DNA of 64,000 bases from Maribacter ulvicola (GCF_900155985.1 NZ_FTMA01000001.1:1870655-1934654); one strand, 5' to 3'; positions 25,745 through 35,419 are shown, counted from the first letter of the stretch. A program made the numbers and translations. Notes: generated by a model not told the origin, from the letters alone.

Positions 25745-25774
25745 ACCATTCGTCGGCACTATTTATCTGTTTGT
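25745..25774 (+). promoter_or_regulatory. Candidate LytTR-type direct repeat upstream of a small secreted protein gene
   Basis: ACCATTCGT (25745-25753) and TCTGTTTGT (25766-25774) are each 8 of 9 matches to [TA][AC][CA]GTTN[AG][TG] and have a 12-bp spacer, the known LytR/AlgR-class arrangement. They lie about 73 bp upstream of the -7 box at 25847. No LytTR regulator gene is in the window. Confidence 0.45.
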
Positions 25775-25846
25775 CAAAGTTTCTTACACTAGCCGAAAAT
25801 TAGCGCAGTTCAGCGAGGGGAAGAGGTTTACTTTTTGGTCTGAAAG

Positions 25847-25854
25847 TACTTTTG
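25847..25854 (+). promoter_or_regulatory. Bacteroidota -7 box of the small secreted protein gene (member B)
   Basis: TACTTTTG fits TAnnTTTG and is 19 bp before the ATG at 25874. Confidence 0.55.
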
Positions 25855-25873
25855 TATTGTTCAATATTACAAT

Positions 25874-26131
25874 ATGAAAACATTATTTACCTTACTAATA
25901 GTCATTTTCGCCGGAGCATTGGCATTGGCACAAACTCCCCTAACAGATGATGAAATTAACACTACTGAAGTGGGTGTTGTTTTGGCTGATAGCTTTGGCA
26001 ATACTGGCAACGAAAAAACGATTGAAATCACTGATAAAACGTCTGTAGCTCGTTTGTACAGGTACAAAAATGCAAGGGTAAACAAAGAATTAGCATTTAT
26101 TGCTACTAAAAACTATGTTAAGTTGGCATAA
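25874..26131 (+). CDS. Small secreted protein, ARxY-KN family, member B
   Basis: This 85-residue protein has a signal peptide ending ALALAQ (residue 20), an acidic middle (about 21-57) and the C-terminal block ARLYRYKNARVNKELAF plus ten residues. The last 27 residues align without gaps with the C-termini of members A, C and D: Ala1, Arg2, Tyr4, Lys7, Asn8, Arg10, Leu15 and Phe17 of the block are invariant. It has its own promoter with a LytTR-like site, and is followed by a 40-residue membrane protein ORF. Function unknown. The acidic middle and basic tail could pair or be separated after processing (inferred). Confidence 0.82.
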   Translation: MKTLFTLLIVIFAGALALAQTPLTDDEINTTEVGVVLADSFGNTGNEKTIEITDKTSVARLYRYKNARVNKELAFIATKNYVKLA

Positions 26132-26183
26132 TCTTTGCTCAATATAAAATGGTGCAATGAAGCACTTTTTAAATTTTAAAATT

Positions 26184-26306
26184 ATGATGTTACTTTCAAT
26201 TATAGTACCAACAGTTATTGTTATTGCAACTATTGCTTTTACTTCATCAAGAAACGAAAAAAAAGTACGTCCGGTTAAAATACCAGTGAACAAGCGTAAG
26301 TTTTAA
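26184..26306 (+). CDS. Putative 40-residue membrane protein
   Basis: A short open frame starts MMLLSIIVPTVIVIATIAF, one membrane helix, and ends in a Lys/Arg-rich tail (NEKKVRPVKIPVNKRKF). It follows the member B gene by 52 bp and its stop overlaps the stop of the convergent amidohydrolase gene by 4 bp. Single-helix proteins with basic tails are common in flavobacteria, but its short length means it could be chance. Confidence 0.45.
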   Translation: MMLLSIIVPTVIVIATIAFTSSRNEKKVRPVKIPVNKRKF

Positions 26307-27892
26307 TTTTTTATGCCAGGTTGCTTAATAGTATAATTACTTTTAGCCTTGGCCACGTCTACTTGGCGTTTTACATCTGCCAGTAGTGCTTTGGAATCAT
26401 AGACGATTCCGTCCTTTATGGTGTATTTTACACCACCAACCCGAACCACCTCGTTGTCCTCGGTAAGTTTAATAGCTCCCGTACCATACAACACTTTTAA
26501 ATTTTGAAGCGGATTTTCCTCAACAATAACAAAATCGGCTAATTTACCAATGGTTACTGAACCTAATTTATCATCCATACCTAATGCTTCTGCGCCTTTT
26601 AATGTTGCAGATTGTATAATTTCTAAAGGATGAAAGCCAGCTTCACGCATTAACTCCAGTTCTCTTATGTAAGCGAAACCATATAATTGAAAAATGAATC
26701 CGGAGTCTGAGCCTGTAGTTACTCTACCACCTCTGTTTTTATATTCATTGATAAAGGTCATCCAAAGTTTATAATTTTTTCTCCAAGCGACTTCTTGTTC
26801 TGTACCCCAATCATGCCAGTACGATCCATGAGACACTTTACTAGGTTGATAAAATTCCCATAAAGACGGTAATGTATAATCTTCATGCCATTCTGCTCTT
26901 CTAGTACGTTGTAAATCTCTACTGGCTTCATAGATGTTGAAAGTAGGATCCAAGGTGAAATCAAGTTCCAATAGTTCGTTCATTACGTTATTCCAATGTT
27001 CTGAATACGGTTCTGCAGCTTGTGCCCATAGTTTTCCGGCATTTTCAAAGCGATGTTGTTCGTTTTGGTAATTATAGTCCAACGGAAAATCTTGTACTGT
27101 TCTATTGCTGAACAAAGCTTCTGGTAAACCGTACCAATGCTCCATAGAGGTTAAACCTGCTCTGGCAGAATGTAAAACATTCCAACGGGCAACGCTCATT
27201 TGTGCATGATGGCAAGCAGAACCTAACCCCAATTTCTTATTCTCCTCTAATGCCGCTGCCATAATTTCCCGTTCGGCTCCAAAAAACTTAATACCATCAG
27301 CTCCTTTTTTAGCATTTGCACGTACCCATTCCCTCGCTTGCTCGGGAGTAGAAATAGGTATGTCGTTCAAGGGATTAAATGATGCACTGGTTTGTCCAAA
27401 GGCAGTATACGATATAATGCGCGGAGCGATGATTTCATTTTTCTCACTTTTGCGTTTTAAGTTGAGCGTAACATCAATGCCTCTTCCGGCAACCTCACGG
27501 ACCGTAGTAACCCCATGCGCCATCCAAAGTTTAAATACATAATCAGGGTCTGCACCTTGTGCATCACCGCCAATATGTGTGTGCATATCAATAAAACCGG
27601 GCATTAAATACATGCCGGTACAATCTAGTTCTTTTCCACCAGCTTTTAATTGAGGTCTTTTGGCATCATCAATGGCGACACCCGGGTAGCCAACAACTTT
27701 TACGTCTTTAATAATATTGTTTTCTACCACAATATCAATAGGGCCTTGTGGTGGTGCACCGTTGCCGTTAATAAGCATAACGCCTCTAATAATCAATTGC
27801 GAATGTGGGCCATCGCCTTCTAATGATTGGGCGTTGACGGAAAGCAAAACAGAAAAAGTCATTGCTGTGGTAAGCAGTAATTTGCGGAACAT
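26303..27892 (-). CDS. Secreted amidohydrolase-superfamily metalloenzyme
   Basis: This 529-residue protein has a signal peptide ending VNAQ (residue 21). The amidohydrolase fold is shown by YLMPGFIDMHTHIGGD (metal-binding HxH), SACHHAQ and SMEHWYG (His residues on later strands), and TTGSDSGFIF with the catalytic Asp. The C-terminal KLGSVTIGKLADFVIVEENPL closes the composite beta domain. Family members cleave C-N bonds of cyclic amides, peptides or imidazoles. Export suggests a peptidase- or imidazolonepropionase-like role in the periplasm, but the substrate is unknown. It is monocistronic. Confidence 0.87.
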   Translation of the reverse strand: MFRKLLLTTAMTFSVLLSVNAQSLEGDGPHSQLIIRGVMLINGNGAPPQGPIDIVVENNIIKDVKVVGYPGVAIDDAKRPQLKAGGKELDCTGMYLMPGFIDMHTHIGGDAQGADPDYVFKLWMAHGVTTVREVAGRGIDVTLNLKRKSEKNEIIAPRIISYTAFGQTSASFNPLNDIPISTPEQAREWVRANAKKGADGIKFFGAEREIMAAALEENKKLGLGSACHHAQMSVARWNVLHSARAGLTSMEHWYGLPEALFSNRTVQDFPLDYNYQNEQHRFENAGKLWAQAAEPYSEHWNNVMNELLELDFTLDPTFNIYEASRDLQRTRRAEWHEDYTLPSLWEFYQPSKVSHGSYWHDWGTEQEVAWRKNYKLWMTFINEYKNRGGRVTTGSDSGFIFQLYGFAYIRELELMREAGFHPLEIIQSATLKGAEALGMDDKLGSVTIGKLADFVIVEENPLQNLKVLYGTGAIKLTEDNEVVRVGGVKYTIKDGIVYDSKALLADVKRQVDVAKAKSNYTIKQPGIKN

Positions 27893-28008
27893 AAAGTGGT
27901 GGTTTTAGTTAGTTACATTAAATATAGCTAAAGCACCAGAAATTGAGGTGATTACAAAGGAATTTTAAGTGTTCAAATAATGAATTTGGTATTTTAGGGA
28001 TATGCCCT

Positions 28009-29229
28009 TTAGGCAACAGGAAACAATTGCTGTTTAATTTCTCGAAACTTTATAATGTAGTTGGTTCCTTTTTTAGAAGTATCCCGTTGTATAGTTCCTC
28101 TTAATTGACGTGTTAGGTTATGTATTAATTTTAGTCCTAAAGACTTTGTGTTTTTATGACTAACGGTTTCAGGGAATCCTATTCCGTTATCACCAATTTC
28201 TAGTATATAACAATGTTTTTGTTCAGTGTCTTTTTTTAGTTTTATACTAATTTCGCCTTCGTTATCACTTTCAATACCATATTTTAGTGCATTCGTCAAA
28301 GTTTCATTAATTAACAGACCTAGCGGAATAGCGGTATCTATACCCAGCTTAATATCAGGAATATCAATTTTTAAATCTACTTTATTGTCGTTTCCTTTTA
28401 TGGATCGAATTAAATAATCACCTAATTCTTGCACGTAAGACTCGTACTCAATATGGCTGATATCATTACGCATGTATAACATTTCGTGTACCATAGCCAT
28501 AGCAATAACCCTATTCTGCGTACCTTTTAAAAGACCTTTCATAGGTCCTGATTCTATGTTTTTAGATTGTAAGCTTAAAAGACTAGAAACTGTTTGTAGG
28601 TTATTTTTTACCCTATGGTGAACTTCTTTTAATAAATTCTCTTTTTCATATACTTGAATAGCTAAAGCCCGTTTTGAATTGTACATGGCATTATAGGTTT
28701 TTAGTAAGGTTCTACCTAAAGTATTACCTAAAATGAAAACGGCAAGTAAAACGGAAACCAAACTAAAAATTGAATTTGATTCTTCAGGTACTAAATTTTC
28801 TGTAATACGTAATTCAGGTATGGTCTGTGAAAAAACTAATAGAATAAGAATAGTTATGATATTAAAATATACGCTACCATATTTTGCACTATTTATGAAA
28901 CCACCGAAAGCAATTAAAGGAATCATGAAAATAAACGGACTGTTAATTCCACCGCTATAAACTGTTACCGCTAAGGCTGTAATTAAGCCTATAATAAAAG
29001 AAAAATTAAAAGTAGGTATGATGTTTTTGTGAAACTTGAAGTATTGTAAATTGATAATATTTAAAATAGCAAAGCCGACAAGAACAAAAGGAATTACTTG
29101 GGTGATATTCAAAAAGAAATAGCATAAACCTCCAAAAAGAATGGAAATAATGCTCGTGGTATAATTTACCCTTATAAAAAGTTTGGTTTTATCCTGTAGA
29201 CGTTCGTTGTCAATGGTAAATCCGGGCAT
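28009..29229 (-). CDS. Membrane sensor histidine kinase, HisKA_2 type
   Basis: This 406-residue kinase has about six membrane helices (roughly 20-180), a short linker, a HisKA_2 phospho-acceptor (LLKEVHHRVKNNLQTVSSLL, near 205) and an HATPase_c domain (NETLTNALKYG, GDNGIGFPE, LGLKLIHNL). HisKA_2 kinases often pair with orphan receivers or LytTR-like regulators. No response regulator gene is adjacent. There is no periplasmic sensor domain of note, so sensing may be within the membrane. The 112-bp gap to the amidohydrolase gene shows no feature. Confidence 0.9.
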   Translation of the reverse strand: MPGFTIDNERLQDKTKLFIRVNYTTSIISILFGGLCYFFLNITQVIPFVLVGFAILNIINLQYFKFHKNIIPTFNFSFIIGLITALAVTVYSGGINSPFIFMIPLIAFGGFINSAKYGSVYFNIITILILLVFSQTIPELRITENLVPEESNSIFSLVSVLLAVFILGNTLGRTLLKTYNAMYNSKRALAIQVYEKENLLKEVHHRVKNNLQTVSSLLSLQSKNIESGPMKGLLKGTQNRVIAMAMVHEMLYMRNDISHIEYESYVQELGDYLIRSIKGNDNKVDLKIDIPDIKLGIDTAIPLGLLINETLTNALKYGIESDNEGEISIKLKKDTEQKHCYILEIGDNGIGFPETVSHKNTKSLGLKLIHNLTRQLRGTIQRDTSKKGTNYIIKFREIKQQLFPVA

Positions 29230-29546
29230 AGAAATTATTTATGTACTAGAAAACATACGAATTACGTACTGTAAATCTAATTATGTTTTTATCATTATAC
29301 TAGTATTTTTCTACTTTAGTATGATAAAAACCACAATTATTTTTCTGATTTACATATTTTTTTTGCTTAAATAATGGTTAAAAATATAAATGATATGATC
29401 AATTGCTATTGGAATTGATTTTTAAAGGAATCTACTATTAGATAATAAATGTAACATATACACTTAACATATAGTTGGTTATATGTAGACATTAAAAAAA
29501 GGCATCTGATAAAGATGCCTTTTTTTGAATTGATTTTTAGACAATA
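29230..29546. other. AT-rich intergenic region, no gene
   Basis: This separates the kinase gene from the secA terminator. I see no open frame with coding character and no clear promoter box; only the terminator at 29494-29526 is convincing. Confidence 0.5.
29494..29526. terminator. Strong bidirectional terminator after secA
   Basis: A7 then GGCATC (29501-29506), 7-base loop, GATGCC (29514-29519) and T7. It lies 20 bp after the secA stop on the minus strand. Confidence 0.85.
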
Positions 29547-32500
29547 TCAGTCTTGGGTAAGTACCCATGATCCATCTTGTAATAGTGGTTCTGCTTGTTT
29601 ATACTTTACCGTTTTACTTTCACCGCTCATTATATTTTTAATGGTAACGCGCTCATTTCTTCCAATTTTAGGCTGTTCCCTTGTTATAGTTTCTGTAACT
29701 GCAGGGCGTTCAGCTTGGTTTTGGCTAACTGCTCTACTACGTGCCGCCAATTCATCGCTATTAGGAATTTCCTCTTTTGTTGTCTGTAAATTATCTTTAC
29801 GCTGAACATTTCTTTCTTCTTGAATAGCATTAGGATTTTCTGAAGGTAATTCACCTTTAAACAAGAAAGAGACTACCTCTTTGTTTACTTTCTCTATCAT
29901 TGATTTAAAAAGTTCAAATGCTTCGAACTTATAAATTAATAAAGGATCTTTTTGTTCGTGAACCGCTAATTGTACAGATTGTTTCAGCTCATCCATTTTA
30001 CGTAAATGTGTTTTCCATGAATCATCTATAATGGCCAAAGAAATGTTCTTCTCAAAATCTGTGATCAATTGCTTACCGTTACTGTCATATGCCTCTTGAA
30101 GATTGGTAACAACATTTAAACTTTTTATTCCATCGGTAAAAGGAACTACAATACGCTCAAAGTTATTGGCATTATCTTCATGTACCTTTTTAATTACTGG
30201 GAAAGCTGCAGCGGCATTACGCTCCATCTTATCATTATAATGCTCATATGCGGCTTTATAAATTTTACCGGTAATTTCTTGGGCAGACAATTTGCCGAAT
30301 TCGGTTTCATCTACAGGTGCCGTGATAGAGAAGTATTTGATCAATTCAAATTCTAGATTCTTATAATCACTGGCAGCCTTATTGCTCTCTACGATAACCT
30401 CACAGGTATCATAGACCATATTTGCAATATCTAGTTTTAAACGCTCTCCTTGCAATGCATGGCGTCTTCTTTTGTATACAACTTCACGTTGCGCGTTCAT
30501 AACATCATCATACTCCAATAAACGCTTACGTACGCCAAAATTGTTCTCTTCAACTTTTTTCTGTGCACGTTCAATAGATTTTGTCATCATGCTATGCTGA
30601 ATAACTTCACCATCTTCCAAGCCCATTTTATCCATCATCTTAGCAACTCTGTCAGAACCGAATAAACGCATTAGGTTATCTTCTAATGAAACATAGAATT
30701 GTGAACTTCCTGGGTCTCCTTGACGACCAGAACGACCACGTAATTGTCTATCTACACGACGAGAATCATGTCTTTCCGTACCAATAATTGCTAATCCGCC
30801 TGCTTTCTTAACAGCATCAGACAATTTAATATCAGTACCACGACCTGCCATGTTGGTTGCAATGGTTACAATACCGGCATTACCTGCCTCAGCAACAACA
30901 TCTGCTTCTTTTTTGTGAAGTTTTGCGTTCAGTACATTATGTGGCACTTTACGAACACTCAGTAATTTAGATAACAATTCAGATATCTCTACAGAAGTTG
31001 TACCAATCAAAACAGGTCTTCCTGCCTTACTAATTTTGGTAACCTCTTCAATAATAGCATTGTATTTTTCTCTTTTTGTCTTGTAGATTAGATCATTTTT
31101 ATCTTGTCTGGCAATAGGTCTGTTGGTGGGGATTTCCATGACATCTAACTTGTAGATTTCCCAAAATTCACCGGCTTCGGTAACAGCTGTACCTGTCATA
31201 CCTGCAAGTTTGCTGTACATTCTAAAGTAGTTCTGCAGGGTAACCGTTGCAAAAGTCTGTGTTAAAGCTTCAATCTTTACATTTTCTTTTGCTTCTATTG
31301 CCTGGTGTAATCCGTCAGAGTATCTACGACCGTCCATTATACGACCGGTCTGTTCATCTACGATCATTACCTTATTGTCCATTACCACATACTCGGTATC
31401 TTTTTCAAATAACGTGTATGCCTTAAGTAATTGGCTCATAGTGTGTATGCGCTCACTCTTAATAGTGAAATCTTTAAAAAGCTCTTCTTTTAATTCTGCT
31501 TCTTTTTCAATTTCAAGATTTTGATTTTCAATCTTGGCAATCTCGCCACCAATATCCGGCATTACGAAGAAATCTCTATCCTGCTCACCAGAAATATAAT
31601 TGACCCCTTTGTCGGTCAGCTCTATTTGGTTGTTCTTTTCATCAATTACAAACAGTAAGTCTTCATCAACAACCGGCATTTCCCTGTTGTTATCTTGCAT
31701 GTAGAAATTTTCTGTTTTTTGAAGTAATTGTTTTACCCCTTCTTCACTTAAGAACTTAATTAAAGCTTTGTTTTTGGGTAAACCTCTGTATACTCTTAAT
31801 AATAAGAAACCACCTTCTTTGGTGTCACCTTCTGAAATTAATTTTTTAGCCTCTGCTAAAACTCCCGTTAAATGCTGGCGTTGCTTTCTAACAATTTCGT
31901 CAACCTTTGGTTTTAGTTCATTGAACTCATGACGGTCTCCTTCTGGCACTGGTCCAGATATAATTAAAGGAGTACGGGCGTCATCTACCAAAACTGAATC
32001 GACCTCATCTACCATGGCATAATTATGTGGACGTTGTACCAAATCTTTAGGTGTGTGCGCCATATTATCCCTTAGGTAGTCGAACCCGAATTCATTGTTC
32101 GTTCCATAGGTAATATCCGCATTGTAGGCTGCACGTCTACCATCAGAGTTTGGCCTATGGTAATCTATACAATCTACAGATAATCCATGAAATTGAAATA
32201 TAGGAGCCATCCAAGCACTATCTCTTTTTGCCAAATAATCATTAACGGTTACTAAATGTGCACCTTTACCGCTTAATGCGTTTAAATATAACGGTAGGGT
32301 TGCAACTAGGGTTTTACCTTCACCTGTTTGCATCTCTGCAATTTTTCCCTGGTGCATGGCTATGCCGCCAATAAGTTGTACATCATAATGTACCATATCC
32401 CAGGTAACTTCTTTACCTGCGGCATCCCAAGAATTTTTCCAAATTGCATTGGTTCCATCTAAAGTGACATATTCTTTAGTACCTGACAAGGTTCTGTCAT

Positions 32501-32906
32501 ATTCAGAGGCAGTTACTTCTAATGTTGGGTTATTGGCAAAACGCTTGGCGGTTTCTTTAACCACTGCAAAAGCCTCCGGTAGAATTTTATTTAAAGTCTC
32601 TTCAGAAATTGTATAGGATTCTTCTTTAAGCTTATCTATTTCGGTATATAAATCTTCATTTTTGTCAATATCGGTAGAGTTTTTTACCTCTTCCTCTAAA
32701 GCATTGATTTGATCGGTTTTTTCTTTAATAGATTCTTGGATAGCCTCTTTAAATTCTATTGTTTTCTGCCTGAGCTCATCATGGCTAAGGCTTTCTAACT
32801 TAGATTCGAACGATTTTATTTGGTCTACTAAAGGCTGCAATTCTTTTACATCTTTTTGTGATTTATCACCAACGAATGCCTTTAGGATGGAATTAATGAA
32901 ACTCAT
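29547..32906 (-). CDS. secA: Preprotein translocase subunit SecA
   Basis: This 1119-residue ATPase drives secreted proteins through SecYEG. It shows Walker A in [15 protein letters not shown], the motif II region [18 protein letters not shown], motif GTSVEISE and the GRGTDIKL and [14 protein letters not shown] segments of the second motor half. Compared with E. coli SecA (901 residues) it has long Bacteroidota-type insertions (about residues 40-115 and 330-470). It lacks the C-terminal CxCx8CH zinc finger, ending in WVLTQD. It is monocistronic with a strong terminator. Confidence 0.97.
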   Translation of the reverse strand: MSFINSILKAFVGDKSQKDVKELQPLVDQIKSFESKLESLSHDELRQKTIEFKEAIQESIKEKTDQINALEEEVKNSTDIDKNEDLYTEIDKLKEESYTISEETLNKILPEAFAVVKETAKRFANNPTLEVTASEYDRTLSGTKEYVTLDGTNAIWKNSWDAAGKEVTWDMVHYDVQLIGGIAMHQGKIAEMQTGEGKTLVATLPLYLNALSGKGAHLVTVNDYLAKRDSAWMAPIFQFHGLSVDCIDYHRPNSDGRRAAYNADITYGTNNEFGFDYLRDNMAHTPKDLVQRPHNYAMVDEVDSVLVDDARTPLIISGPVPEGDRHEFNELKPKVDEIVRKQRQHLTGVLAEAKKLISEGDTKEGGFLLLRVYRGLPKNKALIKFLSEEGVKQLLQKTENFYMQDNNREMPVVDEDLLFVIDEKNNQIELTDKGVNYISGEQDRDFFVMPDIGGEIAKIENQNLEIEKEAELKEELFKDFTIKSERIHTMSQLLKAYTLFEKDTEYVVMDNKVMIVDEQTGRIMDGRRYSDGLHQAIEAKENVKIEALTQTFATVTLQNYFRMYSKLAGMTGTAVTEAGEFWEIYKLDVMEIPTNRPIARQDKNDLIYKTKREKYNAIIEEVTKISKAGRPVLIGTTSVEISELLSKLLSVRKVPHNVLNAKLHKKEADVVAEAGNAGIVTIATNMAGRGTDIKLSDAVKKAGGLAIIGTERHDSRRVDRQLRGRSGRQGDPGSSQFYVSLEDNLMRLFGSDRVAKMMDKMGLEDGEVIQHSMMTKSIERAQKKVEENNFGVRKRLLEYDDVMNAQREVVYKRRRHALQGERLKLDIANMVYDTCEVIVESNKAASDYKNLEFELIKYFSITAPVDETEFGKLSAQEITGKIYKAAYEHYNDKMERNAAAAFPVIKKVHEDNANNFERIVVPFTDGIKSLNVVTNLQEAYDSNGKQLITDFEKNISLAIIDDSWKTHLRKMDELKQSVQLAVHEQKDPLLIYKFEAFELFKSMIEKVNKEVVSFLFKGELPSENPNAIQEERNVQRKDNLQTTKEEIPNSDELAARSRAVSQNQAERPAVTETITREQPKIGRNERVTIKNIMSGESKTVKYKQAEPLLQDGSWVLTQD

Positions 32907-33075
32907 ATATCTTAATCTGTTAAAATTGAAGCTTTTCTGGCTAATTTATTAGTAAGAATCGCTTTCGAAATATTTTATAATCGACAATTATAATCGATGC
33001 TATTAGAGAGCAAAAGGTATTCCAGTCTTAATTTTTCAACCAAATTACCTATGAACCTGTCAAAATTACATAAAA

Positions 33076-33099
33076 AAAAAGCCTCCGAAGAGACTTTTT
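33076..33099 (-). terminator. Imperfect terminator after the DUF2795 gene
   Basis: AAAAAGCCTC and GAGACTTTTT form a 10-bp stem with one mismatch and a 4-base loop, followed by T on the minus strand. Confidence 0.55.
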
Positions 33100-33122
33100 A
33101 CTAGTTATTATGATATCGAATA

Positions 33123-33347
33123 TTAATATTCGTCCTCGTTCCAGAGGTAGTCTTCTTCCGTTGGATAGTCAGGCCAGATCTCTTCGATAGATTCATATAT
33201 TTCGCCACCTTCTTCTTCCATAGATTGTAAATTTTCTACAACTTCAAGAGGGGCTCCAGTTCTGATGGAGTAATCTATTAACTCATCTTTACTTGCCGGC
33301 CAAGGTGCATCACTTAAATAAGATGCTAATTCTAATGTCCAATACAT
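33123..33347 (-). CDS. DUF2795 family small protein
   Basis: This 74-residue acidic cytoplasmic protein matches DUF2795: helical N-terminus LASYLSDAPWPASKDELIDYS, then GAPLEVVENLQSM and a very acidic tail ending WPDYPTEEDYLWNEDEY. The family is conserved in Bacteroidota with no assigned function. A -7 box at 33374-33381 and a terminator at 33076-33099 make it a single-gene unit. Confidence 0.85.
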   Translation of the reverse strand: MYWTLELASYLSDAPWPASKDELIDYSIRTGAPLEVVENLQSMEEEGGEIYESIEEIWPDYPTEEDYLWNEDEY

Positions 33348-33373
33348 AGTAATTGTTTGATTTTAATTTTTTG

Positions 33374-33381
33374 CAAAAGTA
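33374..33381 (-). promoter_or_regulatory. Bacteroidota -7 box of the DUF2795 gene
   Basis: On the minus strand it reads TACTTTTG, 26 bp before the ATG at 33347. Confidence 0.5.
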
Positions 33382-33480
33382 ATTTTTAAATTGAGACAGC
33401 AAAGAAATTAACAATAAATTTCGTAGTATCTATATGTTTTTTTGCATTTGTTAATTGATAACGAATAAATTACGGATTTA

Positions 33481-34056
33481 TTAGTCCTTTTTTTTAGGAA
33501 CCCATTTTATTTCATTTGTTTGTAAATCATATGACAATTTTCGTGCCAATACAAACAGATAATCTGAAAGCCTATTTATAAAAGATAGCACATTTTTATC
33601 AAATGGCTCATTTTGGTGTAATAAAGTTGATATGCGCTCCGCCCTTCTACATACTGTACGGGCAATATGACAGTATGACACTGTGGTGTGTCCGCCTGGT
33701 AGAATAAAATGGGTCATTGGCGGTAATTGCGAATCCATTTGGTCTATAGCTTCCTCTAAGAAGTTGATTTCAGTAGTACCTACTTTCGTTATTTTTAAAC
33801 GCTCGGTACCATTCTTTAACAATTCTTTTTCTGGATTGGTAGCTAAAATAGCGCCAACGGTAAACAAATGTTCTTGTATAGCAATAAGCTGGTGCTGGTA
33901 AATAGGGTCAATATCTTGATCTCTTATGAGTCCAATCCAAGAATTTAGCTCATCTATTGTGCCATAACTGTCAATACGAATGTGATGTTTTGGTACACGC
34001 GTGCCACCAAAAAGTCCAGTTGTGCCATCATCACCTGTTTTAGTATATATATTCAT
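33481..34056 (-). CDS. Cob(I)alamin adenosyltransferase, PduO type
   Basis: This 191-residue enzyme transfers adenosyl from ATP to cob(I)alamin, making adenosylcobalamin. It begins with the nucleotide-binding IYTKTGDDGTTGLFGG and carries SYGTIDELNSWIG, then FILPGGHTTVSYCHIARTVCRRAER, the family signature. It probably supplies cofactor to methylmalonyl-CoA mutase, whose chaperone gene meaB is at 12681. The next gene leftwards is the DUF2795 gene, 133 bp away with its own promoter. Confidence 0.94.
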   Translation of the reverse strand: MNIYTKTGDDGTTGLFGGTRVPKHHIRIDSYGTIDELNSWIGLIRDQDIDPIYQHQLIAIQEHLFTVGAILATNPEKELLKNGTERLKITKVGTTEINFLEEAIDQMDSQLPPMTHFILPGGHTTVSYCHIARTVCRRAERISTLLHQNEPFDKNVLSFINRLSDYLFVLARKLSYDLQTNEIKWVPKKKD

Positions 34057-34129
34057 TGAAAATGAGTGTTAGTAAGAAGTAAAGATTAAACTGGGGTTGA
34101 TATTGATATTTTAAATAATAGCTTAGCTT

Positions 34130-34279
34130 TTAATCCTTGTTACCCTTATTTTTTCTTTCATAATCACCCATGAATTTTCTTGATTTTCGGTCTTTAGATT
34201 TTCCTTTACTGCTAATGCGAATGGCTAAGTAGATAGCGAAAACGACACCAAGGGTAATGTATATAGTATTACTGCTCAT
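34130..34279 (-). CDS. Small single-helix membrane protein (49 residues)
   Basis: Read from the minus strand: MSSNTIYITLGVVFAIYLAI, one membrane helix, then a basic tail RISSKGKSKDRKSRKFMGD continuing to GNKD. It lies between the methyltransferase-like gene (30 bp) and the adenosyltransferase gene (73 bp), in the same direction. Function unknown. The clear topology and operon position support it. Confidence 0.65.
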   Translation of the reverse strand: MSSNTIYITLGVVFAIYLAIRISSKGKSKDRKSRKFMGDYERKNKGNKD

Positions 34280-34309
34280 TAAAATTTGCTTTAGTCTAAA
34301 ATTACTGGT

Positions 34310-34804
34310 TTATATCCGTATTTTAAAATGTTCCTTTACTTGTTCTTTTCTAAAGAATATGGCGCCACAATAAAACATATCTATGGTAACCCTAACGTTA
34401 TCTTCTGTTTTAAGATTTTTCCAGCTTTCTACATTATCTTTGTGTTGATGTATTTCGTCTACAAGAAGCATACAGTCGTTAGGTAAATTACTGAGGTCTA
34501 GATTGCTGTTTTTTAGGTCATTGATATTTGAAAGAATAACGTCTGCATTGTTTTCAACGAAAGCTATCTTCGGGCAATGTTTTTTAATAATCTCTTTAGA
34601 TTTTTTATAATCGCCCACAAGAAAAATGGACTCGTACTTAAAGTATTCTAAACTCTTAACAAGGACTTTTAGGGTTACCGGTAGCTTCAATTCTTGTTTT
34701 ACATAAAGACATTTGGTAATATAATCATACACAAAAGGAGAATGAATTCCGTGCTGATTGTTAGAAGTAAGAAGAAATTTAATATAGGATATAGAACGAA
34801 ACAC
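34310..34804 (-). CDS. Short methyltransferase-like protein, SAM core apparently reduced
   Basis: This 164-residue protein starts like flavobacterial class I methyltransferases (QHGIHSPFVYDYITKCLY) and ends like them (VRVTIDMFYCGAIFFRKEQVKEHFKIRI). Those proteins, as I recall, are near 230-240 residues. The missing part would include the glycine-rich SAM loop, since I find no E/DxGxGxG. It has its own -7 box (34827-34834) and an intact frame, so it is probably expressed. It may be a degenerate or non-catalytic form. Family assignment is from remembered end motifs only. Confidence 0.6.
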   Translation of the reverse strand: MFRSISYIKFLLTSNNQHGIHSPFVYDYITKCLYVKQELKLPVTLKVLVKSLEYFKYESIFLVGDYKKSKEIIKKHCPKIAFVENNADVILSNINDLKNSNLDLSNLPNDCMLLVDEIHQHKDNVESWKNLKTEDNVRVTIDMFYCGAIFFRKEQVKEHFKIRI

Positions 34805-34826
34805 TAGTTACTTTTTCAAATTTCTT

Positions 34827-34834
34827 CAAAAGTA
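34827..34834 (-). promoter_or_regulatory. Bacteroidota -7 box of the methyltransferase-like gene
   Basis: On the minus strand it reads TACTTTTG, 22 bp before the ATG at 34804. Confidence 0.5.
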
Positions 34835-34900
34835 AAGATTGTCATTGAACTTAAGTTTAATTTTTGAATTTGAGTATGGATTTGAACTTGAATTGTTGTG

Positions 34901-35161
34901 TTAAGAAAGTTTAGCTCTGTTCAATTTTGTTGAGAATTTTAAAGCTTTGATAATTCTGTTGTTTTTGTTTTTGTACAATCTAGCAACCTCAATGGTGTTT
35001 TCAGTTTCAATTGTAGGAACAACGATATCATTATTTTCAATAGTCTGAACCAGCTCTACTTGTGCAGTTTCTATTTCTACGGAAACATTCTCGTTGTTAG
35101 CTTGCGCTTGTACTAAGAAAGAAGAGAAGAAAAGAGCGGTTAAAAGAATAATTGATTTCAT
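34901..35161 (-). CDS. Small secreted protein, ARxY-KN family, member C
   Basis: This 86-residue protein has a signal peptide ending LVQAQ (residue 20), an acidic middle rich in Glu, Val and Thr (21-58), and the C-terminal block ARLYKNKNNRIIKALKF plus ten residues shared with members A, B and D. It differs from member D only at residue 14 (Ser against Thr), within the signal peptide, so the mature proteins are identical. The single-residue change with one silent difference shows very recent duplication or gene conversion. Function unknown. Confidence 0.82.
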   Translation of the reverse strand: MKSIILLTALFFSSFLVQAQANNENVSVEIETAQVELVQTIENNDIVVPTIETENTIEVARLYKNKNNRIIKALKFSTKLNRAKLS

Positions 35162-35179
35162 AACAGTTGTTTTACACTG

Positions 35180-35187
35180 CTAAAGTA
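35180..35187 (-). promoter_or_regulatory. -7-like box of member C
   Basis: On the minus strand it reads TACTTTAG, one base off TAnnTTTG, 19 bp before the ATG. The same box precedes member D. Confidence 0.45.
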
Positions 35188-35241
35188 CAGGCAAGCCCAA
35201 ATATATTTTGCCGCCGGTCGTTGGGCGTCATTTAACTATAG

Positions 35242-35250
35242 ACGAATGGT
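35242..35250 (-). promoter_or_regulatory. ACCATTCGT element upstream of member C
   Basis: The minus strand carries ACCATTCGT, 8 of 9 matches to the LytTR half-site consensus, 54 bp upstream of the -7 box. The second arm of the palindrome seen in the other copy is diverged here (GCTTCGTTTA, 7 of 10). Confidence 0.4.
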
Positions 35251-35419
35251 AAATAGGCTTCGTTTATCAATTTTAAGGAAGATGAATAATCAATCAGATT
35301 CAGTATGCGGCAGTACGTGCAATAACCGTAAGTACTGGTGTTACTGCTTTAGTTTTTGGGATAAGCTAGCAATGGATAGAGTGTATGGTATACGGATGAA
35401 CAGTTATTTGAATTTGAAT

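Larger units (their letters stand above)
34882..35253 (-). repeat. Tandem duplication unit, copy 1 (372 bp)
   Basis: About 98 percent identical by eye to 35451-35822 (offset 569 bp). It includes one complete small secreted protein gene with its promoter and ACCATTCGT element. I count about 7 differences: 2 in the 261-bp coding region and 5 upstream. Confidence 0.9.
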
